From assembly GCA_963839475.1 (NCBI GenBank), contig CAWIVH010000013.1, positions 62,001 through 126,000 of the forward strand: DNA of 64,000 nt, written 5' to 3'. Positions 7,540-16,506 of the stretch are shown here, piece by piece (position 1 is the first letter of the stretch; each line of letters begins with the position of its first letter). The position numbers were made by a program, and so were the translations under genes. The notes beneath the pieces were generated by a model. It was not told where the DNA came from and did no database searches. It was given only the letters and a program-made list of their open reading frames with translations. This DNA comes from CAWIVH01 sp963839475 (GTDB lineage: Bacteria > Acidobacteriota > UBA6911).

Positions 7540-10272
7540 ATGGAACATCCCGGCAGCCGATGGATCAATCGCAGGAGATTTTTCGGGCAGGCAGGCCTTG
7601 CGGTGGGCGCCTGTATCGGGGCGCGCGTGTCGGAAGGCGCTGGAGAACGGGTGTCGATTGTCGTGGATGCCGCGGATCCGATGGTTGCTGGCGCCCCTGT
7701 GGGTTGGGCGGTGGACGAGTTGCGCAGGGCCCTTGAGGGACGCGGAGTGGCTGCGGAGGTCTTGCCTTCGCTGGATCGAGCGCAACGCGGTGCACCCTGC
7801 GTTTTGATTTCCGGGCCGCAGGCTCCATCGGCTCGAGCCATCCAGAATGCCGCAGGCGTTTCGGTTCCCGCCAAGCCCGAGTCCCTCGCCCTTGTGCCGG
7901 GCCGTGCCGACGGGAGAGGTGTGCTGCTGGCCACGGGCCGCGATACAACCGGGTTGGTCTACGCTCTCCTCGAATTGACAGACCGCGTGGAATGCGGCGA
8001 GGAGCCGGCCCGCGTCTTCCGGCCTCCCAAACCCCTGGTGGAAGGACCGGCCAACCGCATCCGGTGCATCAGCCGGGCATTTTGCAGCGATCTCGAAGAC
8101 AAGCCCTGGTACAACGATCGCGAGATGTGGCCGGAGTACTTCAAGCTCCTCATGACCAACCGCTTCAACCGTTTCAACCTTACTCTTGGTCTCGCCTACG
8201 ACTTCATGCGAAACGTGTCCGACTGCTATTTTCACTTCGCCTACCCCTTCCTCGTTTCGGTCCCCGGATATGACGTGAAAGCGGTGGGGTTGCCGGATAG
8301 TGAGCGCGACCGCAACCTCGAGATGCTCCGATATATCAGTGATGCGGCCGCAGCTCGCGGGCTGCAGTTTCAACTCGGGCTCTGGGATCACGCCTACGAG
8401 TGGACCGAAAGTCCGAACGCAAACTACACGCATACCGGCCTGACCCCGGCGAATCACGGCCCGTATTGTCGAGACGCTTTGAAGCTGATCCTGGAGAAGT
8501 GTCCCGGAATAACCGGTGTGACGATTCGAATCCATGGAGAGAGCGGTGTGGCCGAAGGGAGCTACGACTTCTGGAAAATGCTGTTCGAAGGGGCCGCTCG
8601 ATGCGGTCGCAGAATCGAAATCGACCTGCACGCGAAGGGGATCGACGACAAGATGATCGACCTGGCCGTCGCAACCGGCCAGCCCGTCGTCGTGGCACCA
8701 AAATATTGGGCGGAACATATGGGACTCCCGTACCATCAGGCCTCCATCCGTGAATTGGAACGGGCGCCACGGGAGAATCGCGGCGATCTTGGCCTGTTCA
8801 ACCTCAGCAGCGGTGAGCGCCGGTTTACGCGATACGGCTATGCCGACTTGATGAAGGAAAATCGACACCACGGGATACTGTTTCGGATGTTTCCCGGCGC
8901 TCGCCGGACTCTGCTTTGGGGCGATCCGCTGACCGCTGCGGGCTATGGACGCGTTTCCAGTTTCTGCGGCAGCGATGGTGTGGATTTCATGGAGCCGCTT
9001 TATTTCAAAGGGCGCAGAGGATCCGGCGTTCCAGGCGGACGCTGCTCCTATGCCGATGCCGCCCTCACACCGAGATGGGACTGGCAGAAATTCGAATACA
9101 CCTACCGGGTTTGGGGGCGGAACCTGTACAGCCCGGGGACCAACCCTGACGGGTGGCGACGCTATACGCGAAAACACTTTGCCCGGGCGGCGCTTTACGC
9201 CGAAGAGGGGCTGGCACAGGCAACGCGCGTCCTCCAGATCGTCAGTACGGTGCACGGTGCTTCGGGGGCCCACAACCGATACTGGCCGGAGATGTACTCG
9301 AATATGTCCATCGTGGATGCCAAGGCCGAAAACCCCTACCCCGATACGCCCTCTCCCAAGAGGTTTGGCACGGTCAGCCCTTTCGATCCCCAGCTGTTCC
9401 TCACTATCGATGAAACGGCCGCGGAACTGCTCGTCGGCAAAGCGAGTGGAAAATACACACAAGTCGAGGCGGCGGATTGGCTTGAACAGAGCGCCGCCGC
9501 CGCTGCATTGAACCTGGCGCAGGCAGAAACGGAAATGGGAGCGCCAATCACCGCGGAGTTCAGGCGATTTGCGGTCGATACCAGGATTCAGGCAGGTCTC
9601 GGCCGTTTTTTCGGCGCAAAAATCCGAAGCGCGATTCTCTGGGCGGTCTACGATCAGAGCAGTGACCGAAGAGCTCTGGAAGAGGCTCTCCGGCTGTATC
9701 GAGCCGCGCGTGCGGCATGGGCTGAACTCGCCGAAGTGGCTGGTCCGGTGTACCTCGCAAACATCAGTTACGGCCAGGAGAAGTACTTGAGCGGGCATTG
9801 GAAGGACCGGCTCCCGGCCATCGACGAAGACATACTCCGCATGGCTCGCCGCCTTGACGCGGCTGCACCCATCCCACGGCAGCGAGTTCCGGAGGCGGAT
9901 CGCATCGGGAAGGTCATTCGAGCCGCTCTGGGTGCCCCGCAGAGGAGCGTGCCGGCCTGCCGCCATTCTCCCCCAGCGCAGTTCACTCCCGGGAAACCAC
10001 TGGACCTTGTGCTCGAGTTCCCCGAAGCATCCGCCTCACTGGAGGTGGTCCTGCATTACCGGCATGCGAACCAGGCTGAAACATGGGAGAAGGCGGACAT
10101 GCGCCGGGATGCAACCGTCTTCAAAGCCTTAATTCCTGGCGGTTATACGAACTCCCAATACCCGCTGCTGTACTATTTTGTTCTCCGCCGGTCTCCGGAC
10201 CAGGCTGCCCTCTTTCCCGGGCTCGACGCCGATTTGGCCGGTCAACCGTACTATGCGGTCCGCCGGACGTAA
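7540..10272 (+). CDS. Tat-exported glycoside hydrolase-like protein (GH20b/GH67-type N-terminal domain plus barrel)
   Basis: A 910-aa protein. The N-terminus has a twin-arginine signal (NRRRFFGQAGLAVGACIGA). Residues about 38-150 form the alpha/beta domain that precedes the catalytic barrel in GH20 and GH67 enzymes (AVDELRRALEGRGV, LLATGRDTTGLVYALLELTD). Residues about 170-560 look like a TIM barrel (NRFNRFNLTLGLAYDFMRN, GVTIRIHGESGVAEG, IEIDLHAKG), followed by a helical region and a C-terminal Ig-like stretch. I do not recognise an established GH family; the ESG near residue 340 could carry a catalytic acid. ATG 7540 is preferred over upstream starts because GGAAGGGGG precedes it and the Tat signal follows directly. 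The start lies 174 bp from the divergent URO-D gene. Confidence 0.72.
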   Translation: MEHPGSRWINRRRFFGQAGLAVGACIGARVSEGAGERVSIVVDAADPMVAGAPVGWAVDELRRALEGRGVAAEVLPSLDRAQRGAPCVLISGPQAPSARAIQNAAGVSVPAKPESLALVPGRADGRGVLLATGRDTTGLVYALLELTDRVECGEEPARVFRPPKPLVEGPANRIRCISRAFCSDLEDKPWYNDREMWPEYFKLLMTNRFNRFNLTLGLAYDFMRNVSDCYFHFAYPFLVSVPGYDVKAVGLPDSERDRNLEMLRYISDAAAARGLQFQLGLWDHAYEWTESPNANYTHTGLTPANHGPYCRDALKLILEKCPGITGVTIRIHGESGVAEGSYDFWKMLFEGAARCGRRIEIDLHAKGIDDKMIDLAVATGQPVVVAPKYWAEHMGLPYHQASIRELERAPRENRGDLGLFNLSSGERRFTRYGYADLMKENRHHGILFRMFPGARRTLLWGDPLTAAGYGRVSSFCGSDGVDFMEPLYFKGRRGSGVPGGRCSYADAALTPRWDWQKFEYTYRVWGRNLYSPGTNPDGWRRYTRKHFARAALYAEEGLAQATRVLQIVSTVHGASGAHNRYWPEMYSNMSIVDAKAENPYPDTPSPKRFGTVSPFDPQLFLTIDETAAELLVGKASGKYTQVEAADWLEQSAAAAALNLAQAETEMGAPITAEFRRFAVDTRIQAGLGRFFGAKIRSAILWAVYDQSSDRRALEEALRLYRAARAAWAELAEVAGPVYLANISYGQEKYLSGHWKDRLPAIDEDILRMARRLDAAAPIPRQRVPEADRIGKVIRAALGAPQRSVPACRHSPPAQFTPGKPLDLVLEFPEASASLEVVLHYRHANQAETWEKADMRRDATVFKALIPGGYTNSQYPLLYYFVLRRSPDQAALFPGLDADLAGQPYYAVRRT

Positions 10273-10412
10273 GATCCGCAGGGCGCATGCGCGCTTGAGA
10301 ATGGAACAGACATGGGGCATCGATAGGGCATCGATCGAAGATGCCATCCACGGGGCTCGGGGCCCGGGCGGGACGATCGATACTCAAGCTTGACCTTGGC
10401 AGGAGAATCACC

Positions 10413-11687
10413 GTGAAACGCAATGAGTTGTCAGACATAAGTTCCAGCCGCCGCGACCTGCTCAGGAATATTGCCGCCTCAGGAGTCATGCCGTGGGTGA
10501 TGCCGGCGCTCGAATCTTCGGCTGGGGTGCAAGGTGTTCCAGCGGCCCCGGATGATGAGTCGCGGTGGGCAGAGTTGCGGGCCCAGTTCGTGTTCGCGCA
10601 AGGGCATGTCTATTTCAACAACGCCAGCCTGGGCTCGCCTGCATTACCCGTGCTGGATGCCGTCGCAGCTGGATATCGCGCTCTTGCCGCGAATCCGACC
10701 GCTGCGAAAGCCGACTATTTCGAAAAACTGGAAACCTCAGTACGGCCCTCGGTCGCCCGGTTCATGGGCGCCAATGCTGGAGAAATCGTACTAACCCGCG
10801 GTGCGAGCGAGGGGCTTTACCTTGTCGCAAATGGAATCGAGCTGCAGCGCGGGGACGAAATCGCCACGACGACGCATGAGCATCCGGGTGGTCTTACTCC
10901 GTGGCTGGTGCGGGCGGAACGATCCGGAATCGTGGTGCGCCAGGTCGCCATTCCCAGCCCCATCGTGAGCCCCGAACAGCCTCTGGAGGCGCTCGGCCGA
11001 GCGTTGGGTCCGCGCACGCGAGTGCTTTTCTTCTGTCATATCACAAGGGGAGGGCTTCTCTATCCCGTCAAGGAACTCTGCTCGCTGGCACGCAGCAGGG
11101 GAATCATCTCGGCCGTCGATGGCGCACAGGCGATCGGCGCTCTGCCGGTCGACGTCCGGGAACTCGGCTGTGATCTGTATGCCACAAGCCTGCACAAATG
11201 GACTCTCGCGCCGGCGGGCAATGGGGCGCTTTATGTGCGGGCAGACCTGCAGCCGCGGTTTCGCTCCCTGTTCAAGGCTGCAGATGTCGACCACGCTTCT
11301 GCCGGCTATTACGACATGCTGGGCACTTATCATTTCCCGGTCCGTGCAGCGATTCCCAAAGCTCTTGATTTCATTGAACGCGCCGGGGGCGTCCGGGCGA
11401 TCGAGCAGCGCAACCGAATGCTGTCGGATTACTTGAAAGAGGAATTGCTAAAAGTTCCGGAAGTACGGCTGATCAGCTCACGATCTGTGCAAGTGTCGTC
11501 CCCGGCGGTCACGCTCTTCGATTGTCCTGGCAAAAAGTCGGTCGATGTCGAACGACGCCTGCTGGAGCGCCACCGGATCCATGTGGACGACCATGTCCGC
11601 GATGGGCACGACGCGCTGCGCGTCTCGACACACTTCTACAACAGCAAGCCCGAAATCGATCGCCTGATCGCCGCCCTGCGCGAATAG
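10413..11687 (+). CDS. Tat-exported class V aminotransferase family protein (isopenicillin N epimerase-like)
   Basis: A 424-aa fold-type I PLP enzyme. The Schiff-base lysine is Lys262 in TSLHKWTLAPAGNGAL; other family marks are EIVLTRGASEGLYLV, TTTHEHPGG and AVDGAQAIGALPVDVRELG. The N-terminus SSRRDLLRNIAASGVMPWVM has the twin-arginine form, so it is probably translocated folded with its cofactor. The start is GTG 10413 with AGGAGA 6 nt upstream; an earlier in-frame start lacks a ribosome binding site. It could be an epimerase, a desulfurase-like lyase or an amino-sugar transaminase; the substrate cannot be told. It follows the GH-like gene by 140 bp on the same strand and ends convergent with 11803. 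Confidence 0.82.
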   Translation: MKRNELSDISSSRRDLLRNIAASGVMPWVMPALESSAGVQGVPAAPDDESRWAELRAQFVFAQGHVYFNNASLGSPALPVLDAVAAGYRALAANPTAAKADYFEKLETSVRPSVARFMGANAGEIVLTRGASEGLYLVANGIELQRGDEIATTTHEHPGGLTPWLVRAERSGIVVRQVAIPSPIVSPEQPLEALGRALGPRTRVLFFCHITRGGLLYPVKELCSLARSRGIISAVDGAQAIGALPVDVRELGCDLYATSLHKWTLAPAGNGALYVRADLQPRFRSLFKAADVDHASAGYYDMLGTYHFPVRAAIPKALDFIERAGGVRAIEQRNRMLSDYLKEELLKVPEVRLISSRSVQVSSPAVTLFDCPGKKSVDVERRLLERHRIHVDDHVRDGHDALRVSTHFYNSKPEIDRLIAALRE

Positions 11688-11802
11688 AGATCGTGATCGG
11701 AGACAGTTTTCGCCGATCCCCCCTTGTTTCGGGCCGCGTGAGTATGCTTCGGCATTGGTGAAAGCGTGACCGTTCCCGATGGCTACGAATCACAAAACCG
11801 GA

Positions 11803-13692
11803 TCACGGGACGGGCTGGACCTTGACGTTGTCGATGCAAAAGACCGATGGGGCGACTTTCTCATCGGCGCCGGGCAGGCCATTGTCCATCAGGGGCTGCC
11901 GCTCGGTCTTGCGCGGCATGTCCAGACGGTAGGCTCCCGTGCGGAATTCGATGCGTTGCAACGCTGCTACCTTCGGCTGTGCGAATTTGGCGGCGCGAAG
12001 CACGGGTCTCGCATTCACGACCAAGTCGTACTGCCCATTGTCTACATCGGCACGGATCGTGACCGTGATCCACTCCCGCTTCTCGAAGCCGGCGACCGCT
12101 GAGATCGCGTCCCCCGAGTTGGCCCGGAGACTGCGCTCGGGCGCGGTGAACTGGATCCGCACGGGCCTGTGGCCCTGGCTGTCGAGCATCTCCACCTCGA
12201 GCCCCCCGTCTTCGGACGGAAGCGGTTGCACCCTGAAGCTGACCTCGAGGCTGCGTGACTTGGGAAAAATGCGCACGGCTTTCGCGTAATCGTAAAGATC
12301 ATGGTCTTCGAGCCTCAACACCTGGTTTCCATTCTGAACGGCGATGCTCACCGGCGCCCATGCGGGGCTGTAGATGTTCCAATCCTTTACGAAAGGCCCC
12401 GGCGCCATTTTTTCGAAATCGTCATCGACCCAGTTTACTGCCTCGGCCCGCACCGGCAGCGGGATACTGCTGACCCAGATGTCCTCTTTGTTCATGCTGT
12501 ACGACAGCCAGACCGTGTCGCCCGGCGGCTTTCCGGTTCCCTCCTCGATGCCGCGCACATATTGCGGGCCGGCCTCACGGAACGCGCCGGTGAATCTCTG
12601 CTCCGGCACTTCCCCGTGTACAGTCCAGAGCTTGTCATACACGACGCCGTCATCCGACTTACTCACCACCAGGGGGTAACGCCTGCTTTCGTCCGGGTTG
12701 TAGAATACGGCGAAGCGCTCGTCTGCGGTGCGCTGGCCCCAGATCTTCGCTCCTCCATATATAAACGATTGCAGCTTGACCGGCTGCGTCCACGACCGGC
12801 CCTCGTCGAAGGTCAGGGCAGCCCAGCGGAACTTCCAGAGCCCGACAACCACACCGTCTTTGCGGTGATAGTAGGATAGGGCTTTCAGTGTTTCATACTC
12901 GCTTGTCCCGCTGAGAGCATAGAAACCGTCCTGGCTGCGATCCTCTTCCCACCACTGCTGGGTTGCCAATTTGTTGGACAGCAGCGCATCGCAGGCCTCT
13001 ACAAAGCCCTTGTCGGGCGAACTTTTGTACGAGCGGTACCACCTCGCATTGGTCTGCTCGTTGTAACCCGAATGCGGCATGTATCGAATGAAATAGATCG
13101 GACCCAGCGAACCGTCCCGGTAAATTTCGCGGATCGCGCGTCCGATCCCGACACCCGCGTTCGGCAGGCGGGTCGGCCCCTGGGGTATCCCGTAGAACGA
13201 CATGACCAGCAGGCGACCATTTGGAGCAACGCTAAAGCCCATGCGATGGTGCGCGAGGGAACGCTTCCAGCTCTCGTACTCGAGCGCGGGAAATACGACC
13301 ACCGGGCGGGTCCAGGAGACGCCGTCATCCGAACTCGTGAGGAACGCCTCGGTCGCATCTTCGGATTCATTGTGGTGTGCAGCCAGGTACTCGAGGTAAA
13401 ACCTGCCGTTCCAATACGCCAGCATCGGCTGGTGGTTATAGGTGTATCCGCGATGATTTGCGTCCGGCGGATACGTCCGGTTTGCCCGCAGCACCTGGAA
13501 ATTGTGCACGCCGAAGACCGGGGGCAGGCCGCCGTCGTGGCGGGCTGCATCGACCGCCTTGAAGTCGCCTGCGAATCGGATCGGCTCCTGCGCCTGGCCG
13601 GGCGAACCCTGCTGCGAGGCACCCATCCAGCCGAAGGAGAGAATCGCGATGCCGAATGTCCCGAGAATTCCTTTACGCAATATGCTTTTCAA
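11803..13692 (-). CDS. Exported sialidase-like propeller protein with C-terminal jelly-roll domain
   Basis: A 629-aa protein. A hydrophobic signal (ILGTFGIAILSFGWMGA) opens it. Residues about 60-400 carry BNR/Asp-box-like blades (TSSDDGVSWTRP, TFDEGRSWTQP, SKSDDGVVYD). Residues about 430-629 form a beta-rich domain (DDFEKMAPGPFVKDWNIYSP, YDYAKAVRIFPKSRSLEVSF, RIEFRTGAYRLD). Start chosen: TTG at 13692, because AGGAGG (13703-13698) sits 5 nt upstream and the signal follows; the upstream ATG lacks a site. A truncated paralogue with the same C-terminal domain occupies 63125-64000. It lies 193 bp after the aldehyde dehydrogenase gene on the same strand, so it may be the last gene of that operon. 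True sialidase activity is not implied. Confidence 0.8.
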   Translation of the reverse strand: MKSILRKGILGTFGIAILSFGWMGASQQGSPGQAQEPIRFAGDFKAVDAARHDGGLPPVFGVHNFQVLRANRTYPPDANHRGYTYNHQPMLAYWNGRFYLEYLAAHHNESEDATEAFLTSSDDGVSWTRPVVVFPALEYESWKRSLAHHRMGFSVAPNGRLLVMSFYGIPQGPTRLPNAGVGIGRAIREIYRDGSLGPIYFIRYMPHSGYNEQTNARWYRSYKSSPDKGFVEACDALLSNKLATQQWWEEDRSQDGFYALSGTSEYETLKALSYYHRKDGVVVGLWKFRWAALTFDEGRSWTQPVKLQSFIYGGAKIWGQRTADERFAVFYNPDESRRYPLVVSKSDDGVVYDKLWTVHGEVPEQRFTGAFREAGPQYVRGIEEGTGKPPGDTVWLSYSMNKEDIWVSSIPLPVRAEAVNWVDDDFEKMAPGPFVKDWNIYSPAWAPVSIAVQNGNQVLRLEDHDLYDYAKAVRIFPKSRSLEVSFRVQPLPSEDGGLEVEMLDSQGHRPVRIQFTAPERSLRANSGDAISAVAGFEKREWITVTIRADVDNGQYDLVVNARPVLRAAKFAQPKVAALQRIEFRTGAYRLDMPRKTERQPLMDNGLPGADEKVAPSVFCIDNVKVQPVP

Positions 13693-13885
13693 TCGCGCCT
13701 CCTGTGATTGGCGCGGATTATAATGCCATCCGAAGTGCAGCGCCAATCGTGGTTGTGTGCTGAAAATCCCCGCATGCGGCACATTTCGGGAGGCGTCGGG
13801 TCGGCCGCACCCGCCTCGATGACGGTTTTCTATGCCGGATCAGCCCGCATTCTGGATGCTCTCGGGGACCGAGGTGCCTGCTTTG

Positions 13886-15334
13886 CTAAACATCGACCCG
13901 GATGACGGCGGATTTGGTCTCGAGATATTCCTCCAGGCCTTCCTGCCCGTTCTCGCGACCGACACCGCTCATTTTTACGCCGCCAATGGCGAGTGCCGGC
14001 GCCACGACAGCGGTCGTGTTGATGGCAACCGAGCCGGCCTCTATCTTTTCAATCAGGCGCCACGCCCGGCTGAGATCCTGCGTGAAGGCATAAGCTACCA
14101 GGCCGTAAGGCGTCGAGTTGGCCAGTGCAATGGCTTCCGCTTCCGAATCAAAAGGACTCACCGCAAGGACAGGACCGAATGTTTCCTCCTGCGAGATACG
14201 CATGGACGGAAGCACCCCTGCCAGAAGGGTCGGCTCGAAAAAGCAGCCACGGTCAGGTTCGGGAAGGCTCAGCGGATGCCCGCCCGCGAGCAGAATTGCG
14301 CCATTTCCCACGGCATCTTCAACATGAGCTGCCACACGATTCAGGGACTCGCGAGAGATCAGAGGTCCGATATCCGTTGACGGATCAAACCCGTTGCCGA
14401 CCCTCAATCGGACTATGCGACTGGCAAGGAAGTCGATGAATGTCCCGGCTATCCCGGCCTCGACAAAAACCCGCTGTGCGCACACGCAGGTCTGCCCCGC
14501 ATGCCGGTAGCGGGAAGCGACAATCGCGTCGGCAGCGGCTTCCAGATCCGAATCCGCGAAAATCAGCACAGCGGCATTCCCTCCCAATTCCAGGGACAGC
14601 CGCTTCATCGTGGAGGCTCCCGACCGATAAAGGATCTGCCCAACCTCGGTCGAACCTGTAAATGCTATCTTCCGAACACGGGAGTCCTCCATCCAGACAC
14701 CTGCGACCTCAGCCGCACGCGTGGTGGTCAGCACGTTGAAAACACCGGGAGGAAAACCCGAATCGGCGGCCATTTGTGCCAGGAGCACCGCGGACAAGGG
14801 AGTTTCAGGAGCCGGCTTTGCCACGACCGTGCATCCGGCTGCCAGTGCGGGCGCAACCTTGCGGCATAAAGTATTGAGCGGATAATTCCATGGTGTAATA
14901 GCGGCAACGACTCCGACTGGCTGACGCAGCGTCCACATCCGGTGGTCGGCCCATGGGGACAAGATCAGGCGGCCGGCGGACCGACCCGCCTCTTCAGCAT
15001 TCCAGCGGAGGTATGCCGCTGAGCTTTCCACTTCCCTGGCGGCTTCAGCCTTTGGCTTCCCGCTTTCACGCACGAGCAGTTCCTGGATCGCCGCCGCTTC
15101 TTTTTCAATCTGATCTGCCAGGTTGCATAAAATCCTTCCGCGCTCACCGGCGGTGGCGGCAGCCCATTTGGGGAAAGCCCGCGAAGCGGCCTCCACCGCC
15201 TCCACCGCCTCTTTCGGGCCGGCATCCGCACATGACCCAATCTCATCAAGGGTAGCCGGATCGTTCACCGGAAACGTCGATGCAGCCCCCCGCCACTCAC
15301 CACCTATAAAAATCGTTGCATTCGTGTGGATCAT
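13886..15334 (-). CDS. NAD(P)-dependent aldehyde dehydrogenase (semialdehyde/lactaldehyde type)
   Basis: A 482-aa cytosolic enzyme oxidising an aldehyde to the acid. The family signatures are complete: the nucleotide-binding and catalytic Glu region LSLELGGNAAVLIFADSDLE, the catalytic Cys in AGQTCVCAQRVF, and EETFGPVLAVSPF near the end. Closest subfamilies by feel are succinate semialdehyde, 2-oxoglutarate semialdehyde and lactaldehyde dehydrogenases; the context (sugar-acid dehydratases, 2-hydroxyacid dehydrogenase) fits the last two. Its ATG overlaps the upstream dehydratase stop as ATGA (15334-15331), so the two are translationally coupled. Confidence 0.92.
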   Translation of the reverse strand: MIHTNATIFIGGEWRGAASTFPVNDPATLDEIGSCADAGPKEAVEAVEAASRAFPKWAAATAGERGRILCNLADQIEKEAAAIQELLVRESGKPKAEAAREVESSAAYLRWNAEEAGRSAGRLILSPWADHRMWTLRQPVGVVAAITPWNYPLNTLCRKVAPALAAGCTVVAKPAPETPLSAVLLAQMAADSGFPPGVFNVLTTTRAAEVAGVWMEDSRVRKIAFTGSTEVGQILYRSGASTMKRLSLELGGNAAVLIFADSDLEAAADAIVASRYRHAGQTCVCAQRVFVEAGIAGTFIDFLASRIVRLRVGNGFDPSTDIGPLISRESLNRVAAHVEDAVGNGAILLAGGHPLSLPEPDRGCFFEPTLLAGVLPSMRISQEETFGPVLAVSPFDSEAEAIALANSTPYGLVAYAFTQDLSRAWRLIEKIEAGSVAINTTAVVAPALAIGGVKMSGVGRENGQEGLEEYLETKSAVIRVDV

Positions 15335-16491
15335 AGATCTCGAAAAACCTCGAAAAGGTTTTGCTTGAGCTCGATGCCGATCCCGGAAGTTTCCGGCAGC
15401 CGGATCATCCCATGGCAGATTGGCAGGCCGTCGGCGAAACCGCCGAAGGGCTGAAAAACTCCAGGATAGGATTCATTCCCATGCAGCCCCAGCCCCGCCG
15501 CCAAGTGCAGCGCCATCTGATGTCCACCGTGCGGGATGCAGCGGCGCGAGGACCAGCCATAATCACGCAACATTTCCAGGATTCTTACGTATTCGACAAT
15601 GCCATAGCCGAGGGCGGGATCAAATTGGAGATAATCGCGGTCCGGCGAAAGCCGCGCATAGCGAGCCAGGTTCCGGGCATCCTGCAGAGAAAAGAGGTTC
15701 TCGCCTGTGGCCACCGGGATCTTCGAGACGGCGGCCACTTCGGCATGAACTTCGAAGTCGAGCGGATCGCACGGTTCCTCGTACCATTTGAGAGGGTATT
15801 GGCCCAGCGCATTGGCATATTCCAGCGCCGTCGCGAGGTCGAATCGCCCATTCGCGTCGACGGCGAGTTCCTGGCCCCGGCCCAATATCGCCAGCACCGC
15901 CTCGATGCGCCGCAGGTCGTTGGCGAGCGTGGCACCCCCGATCTTGATTTTTACGGCATCGTAGCCCATATCAAGATAGCGGTGCATTTCCTCCGTAAGG
16001 CCTCCGATATCCTTCCCGGGATAGTAGTAGCCGCCCGCGGCATAGACGTAAACTTCCCTGTCGAACTGCCCGTTCCTGAACCGGTCCGCCAGCAGCAGAT
16101 AAAGCGGCTTCCCGGCAATTTTGGCCGCCGCATCCCATAGGGCCATGTCGAGGGTTCCTACGGCCGCCGGCCTCTCACCGTGCCCCCCGGGTTTTTCGTT
16201 GGTCATCATGATTTTCCATGCCCGGGCAGGATCCAGGTTCTCGCCCGTTTCGTCCACCAGACTGCGGGGATCGGCTTTCAATAACCGGGGTATAAGGCGG
16301 TCACGCAAAATCCCGCTTTGTGAATACCTGCCGTTTGAGTTGAAGCCGTAACCGACCACCGGCCGGCCGTCACGGATCGCGTCGGTGTGGACCGCAACGG
16401 CCGACGCCGTCATTTCGGAAAAATCGATGTAGGCGTTGCGGATATCCGAGCGTATGGCCACCGTTTTGTCGCGTATCGCAGTTATTTTCAT
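15331..16491 (-). CDS. Enolase-superfamily dehydratase, D(-)-tartrate dehydratase-like
   Basis: A 386-aa member of the mandelate racemase branch. It closely follows the pattern I recall for D-tartrate dehydratase: RNAYIDFSEMTAS, GYGFNSNGRY, NEKPGGHGERPAAVGTLDM, then the catalytic KIKIGG, metal ligands in LAVDANGRFD, WYEEPCDP and ATGENLFS, and the histidine in CIPHGGHQM. All active-site residues appear present. Expected reaction: dehydration of D-tartrate or a related aldarate/aldonate to a 2-oxo acid. Context makes a sugar acid possible instead. GGAG precedes ATG 16491; the upstream gene ends 15 nt earlier and the downstream gene overlaps by 4 bp, so it is mid-operon. Confidence 0.88.
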   Translation of the reverse strand: MKITAIRDKTVAIRSDIRNAYIDFSEMTASAVAVHTDAIRDGRPVVGYGFNSNGRYSQSGILRDRLIPRLLKADPRSLVDETGENLDPARAWKIMMTNEKPGGHGERPAAVGTLDMALWDAAAKIAGKPLYLLLADRFRNGQFDREVYVYAAGGYYYPGKDIGGLTEEMHRYLDMGYDAVKIKIGGATLANDLRRIEAVLAILGRGQELAVDANGRFDLATALEYANALGQYPLKWYEEPCDPLDFEVHAEVAAVSKIPVATGENLFSLQDARNLARYARLSPDRDYLQFDPALGYGIVEYVRILEMLRDYGWSSRRCIPHGGHQMALHLAAGLGLHGNESYPGVFQPFGGFADGLPICHGMIRLPETSGIGIELKQNLFEVFRDL

Positions 16492-16506
16492 AGGAACTCC
16501 GTTTTT

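Noticed and set aside
7414..9966. 850-codon open frame on the minus strand
   Set aside because: Exactly antisense to the Tat-exported glycosidase-like gene, no family motif, no ribosome binding site; a by-product of GC-rich codon use.
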